From positions 1 through 15,735 of the forward strand of contig NZ_CALIIS010000003.1 of NCBI RefSeq assembly GCF_938017705.1: a stretch of DNA of 15,735 nt. The letters are read 5' to 3'. The notes under the pieces are model-generated. The model saw nothing but the letters and a program-made list of their open reading frames with translations, did not search any database and was not told the origin of the DNA. The stretch's first letter is position 1. Each line of letters starts with the position of its first letter. A program made the position numbers and the translations under genes. Positions 6,902 through 14,286 of the stretch are shown in pieces. Source of the DNA: an uncultured Campylobacter sp. (GTDB lineage: Bacteria > Campylobacterota > Campylobacteria > Campylobacterales > Campylobacteraceae).

Positions 6902-7220
6902 ATATCGCTAAAATTTTACTCTTTGCGGTGAGCTAAATTTAAAACCGTAAATTTCTGCAAAAAAGCAAAGAAACCTTAAAATAGTAAAATTTAGGTCGTA
7001 AAATTTTACGCATTTTTCTACTTAAAATTATCATACTTTTTTCAAATATGCGCTCGCGCCGCCGCGTGCGTATCGCAACGAAAATCAGCTAAATTTTAAA
7101 AGCCCGATTTACGCTTGCGGCGACGGGGCGCATAAAACGCCGCAGATATTTAGAAAATATCCGTAAATTTAGCCGAAACGCAGTAAAATTTGAGCGGCAA
7201 ATTTAGCAAAAGGAGCGATC
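6902..7220. other. spacer with two palindromes upstream of the SUKH-like gene
   Basis: No gene is seen. CGTAAAATTTTACG at 6997-7010 is a perfect 14-base palindrome. GATATTT and AAATATC at 7145-7151 and 7155-7161 form a 7-bp inverted repeat around a 3-base centre, about 60 bases before the next start. Either could bind a dimeric regulator, but such AT-rich palindromes are common in spacers here. Confidence 0.35.
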
Positions 7221-7898
7221 GTGGAAAATTTATTACTAGCGCAGCTGCGCGAGGCATTACCGCAGGGTATGCGCGTGCCGAGCGAGCTTGAGGCGCTTTA
7301 TGCGTGGATCGAGGCAAACGGCTTTTATGACGACGCGGGCGGGCGCAGACGCGGCTATCTCTACCCGCAAGATCGGCTGCAGCAGAGCTGGAGCGACGAT
7401 GAGCGCGAGGGCGGCACCGACATCGTATTTTCCACGGATGAGCCGAAAAATCGCGACGAGGAGCTAAGGTATTGGTTTTACGGCGAGGATCGCGAGCTTG
7501 CCGCGGAGATCAAGCAGCGGCTTTGCGTGTTCGCAGGCAGCGGCTCGGAGGGCTCGATGTGCGCGCTATGGCTGGACGATGCGGGCGAGACGAAGATCGT
7601 ACATATGGGCTCCGGCTCGGGCTCGACGATGACCTGCGTTTTGGCTCGTAGCGGGCTTGATTTTTTGCGATTGCTTGCGATCGGATACGATGAAATCTGC
7701 TGGGACGAGGATTTTAGCGCGCCGCCAAACAGCGACGACTTTATCGTGCATCCAAACCTGAAATTTCAGCAGTGGGTAACACAGACGTTTAAAACGACGA
7801 TCCCGCAAACTGCGCTTGAGCTCGTCACGCCCGCGCATTTGGACGACGAGAACCCGAGCGATGAGTTTTTGATCTGGGTAAATCGCGTCGCAGGATAA
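7221..7898 (+). CDS. SMI1/KNR4 (SUKH)-like protein
   Basis: A 225-residue cytoplasmic protein with no signal peptide. The start is GTG at 7221 with AAGGAG five bases upstream. The pattern fits the SMI1/KNR4 (SUKH) fold: an N-terminal helix LPQGMRVPSELEALYAWIEANG, a central FAGSGSEGSMCALWLDD (about 100-116), then IVHMGSGSGSTMTCVLARSG, and a helix FLRLLAIGYDEICW (about 149-162). Many bacterial members protect against nuclease toxins of polymorphic or contact-dependent systems; others have housekeeping roles. It stands alone, with no toxin gene next to it and gene-poor DNA on both sides. It may thus be an orphan immunity gene or a remnant of a larger cassette. The fold call is fairly sure, the role inferred. 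Confidence 0.72.
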   Translation: MENLLLAQLREALPQGMRVPSELEALYAWIEANGFYDDAGGRRRGYLYPQDRLQQSWSDDEREGGTDIVFSTDEPKNRDEELRYWFYGEDRELAAEIKQRLCVFAGSGSEGSMCALWLDDAGETKIVHMGSGSGSTMTCVLARSGLDFLRLLAIGYDEICWDEDFSAPPNSDDFIVHPNLKFQQWVTQTFKTTIPQTALELVTPAHLDDENPSDEFLIWVNRVAG

Positions 7899-8291
7899 AA
7901 TTTAAAGCGGCTTTTGCGCTGCTTAATGAAGTATTGCGGGGTTTGCTTTCACAGGAAACCTTGTGAAATTTAAGCTTTTGCTGGCTAATTTAAAGAGCGT
8001 AAATTTAATGGATATCTTTTTGTTAAAAATTGGCGGCGGTATCTATATAGAAAAGCATTAATCATCTATTGCTATTTCTGCTGCTCTTAAAATTTTTAAT
8101 AAATCTACCTGATAGAATTTAACTCTTTACAATGTAGTGGCGAAATTTCGCAGTTATCTGAAATGCGGGTGCGATGTAAGTTGCCGCGTCTTTAGGAATC
8201 CAAATAAATTTAACTAAATTCCGCGTGGATGAGCTGATATACCAAACGTATGGAAGCCTTACCTTAGCAAAGAACTGATTGAGACTAAATT

Positions 8292-8454
8292 CTAAAGCAA
8301 AAAAACAAGACTAAAAGCTTTTCGGTAGTTTTGGTGATAGGTTGTCTTTAGGTGTCGTATCAGAAAAATTGTGACCGCAGCGACGTAGGCAGCGCGCGCA
8401 GAGCGAGAAAAACAGCGCGAGTATCTGTATCGGCGTAGCGCTTTTAGGCTTCAT
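8292..8454 (-). pseudogene. broken N-terminus of a small membrane protein
   Basis: From ATG at 8454 the minus strand reads MKPKSATPIQILALFFSLCA, a basic start followed by a hydrophobic helix, and then loses its character (RCLRRCGHNF...). In the next frame the same DNA reads YVAAVTIFLIRHLKTTYHQN and on to a stop at 8292, which continues the hydrophobic helix and then a basic region. The switch falls in a GCGCGCGC run near 8397-8404, a likely slippage site. Joined, it would be about 54 residues with one or two membrane helices. No good ribosome site is seen. Family unknown. Confidence 0.35.
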
Positions 8455-8851
8455 ATGAAAGATCGCATCCAAACGATCCTGCTGTCAAATATCTACATAA
8501 ATTACGGCAGATTTTTATCGAGGGCATGGGGGGGCGAGCTACAAGGTATATCCAGCGAATACGTCTTTGCAGCTAGCTGCGCGCAGGCATTTAAAAGACG
8601 GAAAGTAAAAGCGAACAGGTTGAAATCTGAAAGTATTAATAACTGCGCAATAGGTAAATTGCGCTCAGTGGCGAAGTAAGCGCAAACTTTTTGGCAGCTT
8701 TGAGCTGTTTGCACGCGCGTAGGGTGGTAGGCGCTACTTTACTTTAAATCTCTTTTTGGATCTTGGGTTTGCGCACGCAGAGCAGCAAGCACTAAGCAGC
8801 TCGGCGCGGAGGTATCGTATTTTGCACCGCTTTCGCAGTAACTCTCCTTGA

Positions 8852-9097
8852 TACCTGCCAGCTGACGCACTTTCTAGCAAGATGAGTGATTGTTGTTTTG
8901 ACATTGATGAGGATGAGCTTGGCGGGCTCATATACAGCGCATACAAGTCCGGTAGCGTTATAGTGAACGCGCGACTTTACACATTTAATTAATTTAGCGA
9001 AGGATTTGAGTTGAGTGCTGCGGCGAACGTGCATAGATTTTTAGCGCTTTGTGGAAATTTAAGACGAGTATTATTGCGAGCGGGTGCAAATTTTTAG
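8852..9097 (+). pseudogene. interrupted frame, unknown
   Basis: After a stop at 8849 the frame is open to TAA at 8990 and then, in the same frame, to TAG at 9095. The first part contains an ATG at 8882 followed by an acidic MSDCCFDIDEDELGGLIYSA and SGSVIVNARLYTFN. The second part reads FSEGFELSAAANVHRFLALC. One in-frame stop in an 82-codon stretch could mark a decayed gene or simply chance. There is no convincing ribosome site. Confidence 0.2.
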
Positions 9098-9162
9098 GTA
9101 AAATTTTATGCTCATTGATTTTTATATGGCTGCACTAAAGCATACTTCATACGGCAATTTCG

Positions 9163-9330
9163 TATAAATTTTAACGTAAATTTTGCGCCATTAGGGAGGT
9201 GGAGTAAAATTTACGATCAAAAGGGTGGGAGATTATGTCAGCAGGCTGCGTGTGCAACGCAAAAATAGCGATCCAGGAAGCGTGCCAAGCAGAGCGGATG
9301 AAACGAGACGATCTTCATCCGCCACTTTTT
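9163..9330 (+). ncRNA. candidate small RNA, about 155 nt
   Basis: A TATAAA box at 9163-9168 and a strong intrinsic terminator ending at 9330 bracket about 155 bases that encode no convincing protein. The 5' part is purine-rich (AGGGAGGTGGAG near 9196) and small hairpins can form (GCAG/CTGC at 9241-9249, GCGT/ACGC at 9248-9260). A 38-codon frame from 9235 would run through the terminator stem, which argues against a protein. It does not resemble tmRNA, SRP RNA or RNase P as far as I can tell. Confidence 0.35.
9294..9330 (+). terminator. Rho-independent terminator in the gene-poor region
   Basis: GCGGATGAA at 9294-9302 and TTCATCCGC at 9314-9322 form a perfect 9-bp stem with an 11-base loop, followed after three bases by TTTTT (9326-9330). 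The T run is only on the plus strand, so it ends a rightward transcript although no intact gene precedes it. Confidence 0.7.
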
Positions 9331-9376
9331 AAAATAAAATTTCGCGACTAAAAAAGCGATTTTGCCTTTGTAAATT

Positions 9377-9904
9377 TTAAAATTTTGCTAAAAATTCTTC
9401 GTATTTTTCTACACTTTTTGCGATATATTCGCTATCTGGATGAAATGAAAATCCATAGCCAAAGTGGCACGGCAGCAGCTTGGCGCCTGTAAAATTCATC
9501 GCGCATTTAAAAGGCGTGATAACTTCCTCTATGTCAAATCCGATCGTGCCGTCTTTTTTATAGTTGTTTCGCTCATCGCCGATAGTGATCGCTAGGGCGA
9601 ATTCTTTACCTTTTAGCTTGTCGCCGGTGCTGCCGTAAGCCCAGCCGTAGGCAAATACATCGTCGAACCATCGCTTTAAAAGCGGCGGATAGCTGTACCA
9701 ATAAAGTGGAAACTGAATGATAATTTTATCGTGGCTTAAAAGTAACTCCTGCTCGCGCGCTACGTCTATTTTGCCGTTCGGATAAGCGGCGTAAATTTCG
9801 TGAATATCAAATTTATCAGCTTGCTTTTTGGCTACCTCGCGCCACGCCTTGTTTGCGTGCGAGCTTGCCATATCGGGATGAGCGATGATGATGAGATTTT
9901 TCAT
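9377..9904 (-). CDS. NAD(P)H-dependent oxidoreductase, flavodoxin fold (YwrO/KefF/MdaB type)
   Basis: A 175-residue soluble flavoprotein of the NAD(P)H:quinone oxidoreductase family, probably FAD- or FMN-dependent, reducing quinones or other electrophiles by two electrons. The N-terminal motif NLIIIAHPDMASSHANKAW (about 3-21) is the phosphate-binding loop of the fold. FPLYWYSYPPLLKRWFDDVF (65-84) followed by YGWAYG is the flavin-binding signature of this family, and LAITIGDE (about 104-111) the next strand. ATG start with AAGGA six bases upstream; a TATAAT box lies about 28 bases upstream at 9932-9937. It is a single-gene unit. In enteric bacteria KefF regulates the KefC potassium channel, but no kef gene is here, so a detoxifying quinone reductase is likelier. 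Confidence 0.88.
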   Translation of the reverse strand: MKNLIIIAHPDMASSHANKAWREVAKKQADKFDIHEIYAAYPNGKIDVAREQELLLSHDKIIIQFPLYWYSYPPLLKRWFDDVFAYGWAYGSTGDKLKGKEFALAITIGDERNNYKKDGTIGFDIEEVITPFKCAMNFTGAKLLPCHFGYGFSFHPDSEYIAKSVEKYEEFLAKF

Positions 9905-9931
9905 ATTTTATCCTTGTTTTAAATTTCTTAC

Positions 9932-9937
9932 ATTATA
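9932..9937 (-). promoter_or_regulatory. -10 box of the oxidoreductase gene
   Basis: Perfect TATAAT on the minus strand (context ACATATAATG), 28 bases before the ATG at 9904; transcription would start near 9926. A run of A follows the -35 region and no TTGACA is seen. Confidence 0.6.
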
Positions 9938-10142
9938 TGTTTTTTGGCTGAAATTTTGATTTATCATCTAGCATAATATGGGTATGAAATTTCAAATAAA
10001 ATTTTACTTCCACTCAAATACTACCGGAAGACTTGTAGTTTTTTGCATGCGATTAGAAGTTAAATTTATAAGCAAATATGGCAGACCCCAAAATCGATAG
10101 AATTTTATCTATTAGATTGTATTAAAAATTTTAAATGGTATG

Positions 10143-10168
10143 AAAAATGCGCCGAAAAATTCGGCGCA
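10143..10168 (-). terminator. Rho-independent terminator of dcuB
   Basis: TGCGCCGAA (10148-10156) and TTCGGCGCA (10160-10168) form a perfect 9-bp GC-rich stem with a 3-base loop, followed on the minus strand by TTTTT (10147-10143). It lies 20 bases after the dcuB stop codon. Confidence 0.88.
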
Positions 10169-10187
10169 AATGAAAGGAATACTAATC

Positions 10188-11531
10188 TTAGATTAGCGCA
10201 GGAGCTACTAAAAATCCTAGAGCGACCGAAAGCGCAACCATAATGGTTCCCGGAAGGAAGAATGAGTGGTTAAATACAAATTTACCGACTCTAGTCGTTC
10301 CGGTATCGTCCATAGCGATCGCGCCGAGCGTCGTAGGATAGGTAGGGAGCACGAACAAGCCTGAAACGGCTGCGAACGATGCGACTAAGATCCAAATTTG
10401 ACCGGAATTTTCAGGGCTGGTCATTCCAAGCGCAGCGGCAACGGCAGGCATCATAACCTTTGTAGTCGCAGCTTGCGAGTATAGTAAGCAGCTTAGGAAA
10501 TATAGCGCGACGGCTAGTACGAAAGGATACTGCGTAACAACGTTTTTAGCTACCTCTTTGATACTGTCGATGTGACCGTTTACGAAAGTAGTACCGAGCC
10601 ATGCTATACCGATGACGCAGATGCACGCATTCATACCGCTTTGGAAAGTGCTGGTAGAGAGCAGTTTGCCCGTATCGATCTTGCACAAAACAGCGATAAG
10701 AAAGCCGATAGTTAGCATGAAGCTGATGATCGCGCTATCTCTTGAAAGGATCGGTTTTTCTACCAAGCCGACGCTCTTTGAGATCGCAAGCGCATAGCAA
10801 ACGACGATCAAAACACCGACGGCAAATATCGCAACCGATCTTTTCGCGTAAGGCTTCGGCTCTTTATACTCCTCGGCTTTGATCTCGGCTACAAGACCTT
10901 TTGAAAGTCTCTCTTTGTAAACAGGGTCTTTTGAAAGATCGAGATCGTAGAATTTATTTACGATGAAAGCCGTGATGATCATAGCTACGAAGGTAGTAGA
11001 GATGCAGATAAACAAAAGCTTAGGATAGCTAACGCCTAGCTTCTCGCACAAGCCGCTCATGGCGACGAACGCCGCTGAAATAGGGCTCGCAGTGATCGCT
11101 ACCTGAGATGAAACGACCGAGAGCGCAAGAGGAGCGGAAGGTTTGATGTTCTGCGTCTTTGCGACCTCGACGATAACCGGGATCATAGAAAATGCAGTAT
11201 GTCCGGTGCCCGCAAGTATCGTAAGTAGATAGGTAACGATAGGCGCTAGGAAGTTGATCTGCTTAGGATTTTTCCTTAAAATTTTAGATGCTACCTGAAC
11301 CAAATAATCAAGTCCGCCTGCGACTTGCAGCGCCGTAATCGCGGAGATTACCGATGCGATAATTAGGATAACGTCAATCGGGATATCCTTCATATCGACC
11401 TTCATACCCAAAATGGCTAGGACGACAACGCCCAAGCCGCCTGCATAACCGACGCCCATGCCGCCTAGCTTAACGCCTAGGTAGATGCCGCCTAGCAAAA
11501 CGATAAATTGCAATATCACCATAAAGTCCAT
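10188..11531 (-). CDS. dcuB: anaerobic C4-dicarboxylate transporter, DcuB-like
   Basis: A 447-residue inner-membrane carrier of the Dcu family with about 10-12 helices, exchanging external fumarate, malate or aspartate for internal succinate. Family landmarks are present: the opening VILQFIVLLGGIYLGVKLGG, DVILIIASVISAITALQVAGG (about 53-73), VVSSQVAITASPISAA (139-154), and the C-terminal LPTYPTTLGAIAMDDTGTT. The segment GTGHTAFSMIP (108-118) has the His-Thr-Ala-Phe form typical of DcuB; DcuA has Asn-Ile-Ser-Leu there, so I call it DcuB. ATG start with AAGGAG seven bases upstream. It follows aspA in the same direction after about 290 bases of inverted repeats and ends in a strong terminator. 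It may be made from an aspA read-through transcript and from its own promoter (TATAAA near 11611). Confidence 0.92.
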   Translation of the reverse strand: MDFMVILQFIVLLGGIYLGVKLGGMGVGYAGGLGVVVLAILGMKVDMKDIPIDVILIIASVISAITALQVAGGLDYLVQVASKILRKNPKQINFLAPIVTYLLTILAGTGHTAFSMIPVIVEVAKTQNIKPSAPLALSVVSSQVAITASPISAAFVAMSGLCEKLGVSYPKLLFICISTTFVAMIITAFIVNKFYDLDLSKDPVYKERLSKGLVAEIKAEEYKEPKPYAKRSVAIFAVGVLIVVCYALAISKSVGLVEKPILSRDSAIISFMLTIGFLIAVLCKIDTGKLLSTSTFQSGMNACICVIGIAWLGTTFVNGHIDSIKEVAKNVVTQYPFVLAVALYFLSCLLYSQAATTKVMMPAVAAALGMTSPENSGQIWILVASFAAVSGLFVLPTYPTTLGAIAMDDTGTTRVGKFVFNHSFFLPGTIMVALSVALGFLVAPALI

Positions 11532-11817
11532 TGCAAAACTCCTTATAAAGTAATTTTTTTAACGGCGCGCAGAATTCTAAAGATTTCAGCAGGTAAAATC
11601 CGAATTATCTTTATAATTCAGTGGTTGGAATTCTATGCGGAATTTTATCCTAAAATTTCGCAAGTGAAATTTTACTCCACGGAAGCTAAATCTAACTTGA
11701 TGAAATTCTGCATCTACGGAATTCTGCACGATCAATTTTATCTATTTAGAATTCTACTTTGCGGAATTTCGCCTATTAAATTAACCGACGAAATTCCGCG
11801 CCGCACCTAGTTTGAAA
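11532..11817. repeat. aspA-dcuB spacer with inverted repeats and repeated GAATTC words
   Basis: The 286-base spacer carries three perfect inverted repeats: GAATTAT/ATAATTC at 11602-11608 and 11613-11619; TAAAATTTC/GAAATTTTA at 11651-11659 and 11666-11674; and GCGGAATTTCG/CGAAATTCCGC (11 bp) at 11761-11771 and 11789-11799. The last could fold at the 3' end of the aspA message, though no T run follows. GAATTC occurs four times (11572, 11628, 11719, 11749), and related words such as GAATTTTA, AAATTCTGC and GGAATTTCGC fill most of the rest. On the minus strand the first repeat includes TATAAA, a possible dcuB promoter. Confidence 0.7.
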
Positions 11818-13224
11818 CTATTTTTTGCTCATATGTGGGTTGAGCATAGATTTAGGCTCTAGGATCTTATCGATCTCCTCTTTTTTCAAATATCCGCGCT
11901 CTAGGCAGATTTCGCCGACGGATTTTCCGGTCTGAAGTGCCTCTTTGGCGATACTTGCGGATTTTTCGTAGCCGATGTATGGATTGAATGCAGTAACGAT
12001 ACCGACGGAATTTAACACCGATTTTAGGCAAGCTTCAGGGTTTGCTTTTAGATGTTTGATAGCTTTTTCAGCTAGTGTATTCATCGCATTTTCCAAAAGC
12101 ACGATCGAGTTAAATAACGCATATGCGATGCCAGGCTCAAACGCATTAAGCTCGAATTCTCCGCGCTCAGAGCAAAGCATAATAGTCACGTCGTTACCGA
12201 TTACCTCATAGCAAGCCTCGCCTACGACCTCAGCGATGACTGGATTTACTTTGCCCGGCATGATGGAGCTACCCGGTTGCATCTTAGGAAGCTCGATTTC
12301 GCCTAGTCCGCATCTAGGACCGGAGTTCATAAGACGTAGGTCGTTTGCGATTTTGCTTAGGCGGACGGCTGCTGTTTTTAACGCGCCGCTAACGTGGACG
12401 AAGTCCGCAGTGTCTTGTGTGGCGGCGATGAAGTCCTCCGCGGCTTTAAATTTAACGCCGGTGATCTCGCCCAGTTTTTTCTCGACTACGTTTTTGTAAT
12501 CAGGGTGGCAGTTGATGCCCGTACCAATCGCCGTAGCGCCCATATTTAGGTAAGTCATCGACTCTCTAGCAGCTTTGATAAGCGCGATATCGGTTTTGAT
12601 GTAGGTAGCAAAAGCGTTGAAAGTATTTCCAAGAGTAGTAGGGACGGCATCCTCAAGCTCTGTCCTTCCCATTTTGATGACATCTTTGTATTCTTTGGCT
12701 TTAACTTCAAGCTCTTTTTTCAAATTTTCCATAGCTTTTAATAGATCGGTTAGCTTGGCGTAAGCGGCGACTTTGATCGAGCTAGGATAGGTATCGTTGG
12801 TGCTTTGACCCAAATTTGTGTGGTCGTTTGGATGGAGGTATTGGTATTCGCCCTTTTTATGTCCCATGCTCTCTAAGGCAATGTTAGTAATGACCTCGTT
12901 GGTATTCATATTCGTTGAAGTTCCGGCGCCACCTTGGATCATATCGACTACGAATTGATCTCTGAACTCTCCTGCGATGAGCCTGTCGCAAGCTTTTGCA
13001 ATCGCATCGGCTTTTTGTGCGTCTAGGACTCCGACCTCTTTATTGGCTAGCGCAGCTGCTTTTTTGATTTGTGCAAATGCCTTGATAAAAAACGGATAGT
13101 CTTTGAGCGCTCGTCCGCTTAGATGGAAGTTCTCTAGTGCCCTAAATGTTTGCACACCGTAGTAAAAATCGTCGGAAATTTCTAATTCTCCGATGAAATC
13201 GTGTTCTTTTCTGGTCTTTGCCAT
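11818..13224 (-). CDS. aspA: aspartate ammonia-lyase
   Basis: A 468-residue cytoplasmic enzyme that deaminates L-aspartate to fumarate and ammonia. The three conserved regions of the aspartase/fumarase superfamily are intact: GGAGTSTNMNTNEV (98-111), with the substrate-binding TSTNMN; GQSTNDTYPSS (139-149); and the signature GSSIMPGKVNPV (318-329), whose serines provide the catalytic base on the mobile loop. The length is normal for AspA. It differs from class II fumarase in the N-terminal RKEHDFIGELEISDDFYYGVQT typical of aspartases. ATG start with AAAGGA six bases upstream. The dcuB gene lies downstream in the same direction, forming the usual aspartate-to-fumarate and dicarboxylate exchange module that feeds fumarate reductase. 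In C. jejuni aspA lies beside dcuA rather than dcuB. Confidence 0.97.
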   Translation of the reverse strand: MAKTRKEHDFIGELEISDDFYYGVQTFRALENFHLSGRALKDYPFFIKAFAQIKKAAALANKEVGVLDAQKADAIAKACDRLIAGEFRDQFVVDMIQGGAGTSTNMNTNEVITNIALESMGHKKGEYQYLHPNDHTNLGQSTNDTYPSSIKVAAYAKLTDLLKAMENLKKELEVKAKEYKDVIKMGRTELEDAVPTTLGNTFNAFATYIKTDIALIKAARESMTYLNMGATAIGTGINCHPDYKNVVEKKLGEITGVKFKAAEDFIAATQDTADFVHVSGALKTAAVRLSKIANDLRLMNSGPRCGLGEIELPKMQPGSSIMPGKVNPVIAEVVGEACYEVIGNDVTIMLCSERGEFELNAFEPGIAYALFNSIVLLENAMNTLAEKAIKHLKANPEACLKSVLNSVGIVTAFNPYIGYEKSASIAKEALQTGKSVGEICLERGYLKKEEIDKILEPKSMLNPHMSKK

Positions 13225-13500
13225 AATAAGTCCTTTCGTTGAAATTGTTAATGGAATTTTAAAGCTTTTAGTATTAAAAGCAGCTTAAAACGTAACGAAA
13301 AATTAAAATTTAGAAATTAGTATGATTGTTTAAGGCTTTAAATAGAATTTTACTTAAAAAATATTTTGGAATTCGCTACTAAGGCATAATTACACTTTAA
13401 TAGAAATATCGTATTGCACGCAGATTATGAAAGTGAAATTATAAAAATTCTTGTTTAGCTTAAATTATAATTTGAAAAATTTGAACTTAAAGGCGATAAA
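13225..13500 (-). promoter_or_regulatory. long AT-rich leader/promoter region of aspA
   Basis: This stretch upstream of aspA is far more AT-rich than its surroundings. TATAAT boxes face aspA at 13438-13443 and 13464-13469, and a T-rich TTTTTTAAGTAAAAT lies closer, near 13350. GCTTTTA/TAAAAGC at 13264-13270 and 13275-13281 is a 7-bp inverted repeat with a 4-base centre, 40 bases before the start codon, and could be an operator or leader hairpin. Confidence 0.4.
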
Positions 13501-13572
13501 ATGGAATTTTTCATTGTATTTGTATTTACTGGCGTGAAACTATTTTTTGCGTTTTATAAAATAAATATATAG
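13501..13572 (+). CDS. possible 23-residue hydrophobic protein
   Basis: ATG at 13501 opens a 23-codon frame, MEFFIVFVFTGVKLFFAFYK plus three residues, nearly all hydrophobic or aromatic. AAAGG lies seven bases upstream and a TATAAT box faces it at 13466-13471, giving a leader of about 23 bases. Its last 33 bases overlap, on the opposite strand, the end of the DedA gene. AT-rich DNA readily gives such Phe/Val-rich frames, so this is only a candidate. Confidence 0.25.
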   Translation: MEFFIVFVFTGVKLFFAFYKINI

Positions 13573-14139
13573 GAGCGAGATTATAATGACGACGGCGAAC
13601 AGAGCGATCGTAATTAGATGCAGATCTTGCTTGATTAGCTCCTCGTTTTCGCCGATGAAATATCCCAAGCTCATTAGTATTAGTGTCCAAATCGCAGCTC
13701 CAAGCCCGGTAAATAGCACGAAGCGCGCGACATTCATCTTTGCAAGCCCCGCAGGAAGGCTGATGTATTGACGGATGCCAGGGATTAGGCGGCAGTTAAA
13801 CGTTGAAATTTCGCCATGGCGGTTAAAAAACGCTTCGAATTTTGCAAATTTCTCCTCGGTGATGCCTACGTATTTGCCGTATTTAGCGATAATCTTATGT
13901 CCAAAAAAGTAGCATAGATAGTAATTAAACAGCGCGCCGGTGATGCTGCCGCCAAGCCCACAAACAAATGCTATAACAAAGCTCATCTGCGATTTTGAGG
14001 CCAGATAGCCCGCAGGGATCATCACGACTTCACTTGGGAAGGGAAAGAAGCTGCTTTCTAAAAACATCATCACAAAAATGCCAAGGTATCCCCAGCCCGC
14101 GACAAATTCTACGATAAAATTTACGATATTAGAAAGCAT
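13540..14139 (-). CDS. DedA-family (VTT domain) membrane protein
   Basis: A 199-residue inner-membrane protein of the DedA/SNARE-associated (VTT) family, members of which help recycle undecaprenyl phosphate or other lipids and keep the membrane potential and drug resistance normal. Landmarks are FLESSFFPFPSEVVMIPAGY (26-45, with acidic residues E28 and E37), a Gly-rich segment GLGGSITGALFNY (61-73), and CRLIPGIRQYISLPAG (116-131) with the paired arginines R117 and R123. Four to five helices are visible and the C-terminus ends in a basic tail. The frame is open further up to 14190, but AAGGA stands six bases before the ATG at 14139, so the shorter start is chosen. It stands between aspA and the PEB4-like gene, all in one direction, but well spaced from both. 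Confidence 0.92.
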   Translation of the reverse strand: MLSNIVNFIVEFVAGWGYLGIFVMMFLESSFFPFPSEVVMIPAGYLASKSQMSFVIAFVCGLGGSITGALFNYYLCYFFGHKIIAKYGKYVGITEEKFAKFEAFFNRHGEISTFNCRLIPGIRQYISLPAGLAKMNVARFVLFTGLGAAIWTLILMSLGYFIGENEELIKQDLHLITIALFAVVIIISLLYIYFIKRKK

Positions 14140-14286
14140 TTGAATTCCTTGATTTAATGTGAAAAACCGGCTGCGCTTAAAATTCCGCAAAATTTAACAT
14201 CGACAGAGCGAATAAATTTAGAATTTAACAATCCGGCGATACAAGAGTGATCTTAAAATTTCACAAAATTTAGCGCATATAAAACA

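Larger units (their letters stand above)
7899..9376. other. gene-poor region with decayed frames
   Basis: Nearly 1.5 kb holds no intact gene with a convincing start. Seen in it: an inverted repeat TTTCACA/TGTGAAA at 7947-7953 and 7962-7968; a lower-G+C patch around 7990-8320; a broken minus-strand membrane-protein start (8292-8454); a run of seven G at 8528-8534; an interrupted plus-strand frame (8852-9097); and a candidate small RNA ending at 9330. The mixture suggests old insertions that have decayed. No transposase, integrase or tRNA was recognised. Confidence 0.5.

Noticed and set aside
8734..9034. Two overlapping minus-strand frames of 70 and 80 codons
   Set aside because: Low-complexity Ser or Arg-rich products, no ribosome sites, and they lie opposite the interrupted plus-strand frame.
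9235..9351. 38-codon plus-strand frame with GGGAG upstream
   Set aside because: It reads through the strong terminator stem at 9294-9322, and spacing to GGGAG is only three bases.
9984..10100. 38-codon plus-strand frame starting MKFQIKFYF
   Set aside because: No ribosome site before the ATG; the AT-rich spacer readily yields Lys/Phe frames.
11508..11810. 100-codon plus-strand frame in the aspA-dcuB spacer
   Set aside because: It is produced by the repeated GAATTC/AAATTT words, overlaps the dcuB start and ribosome site on the other strand, and has no ribosome site of its own.
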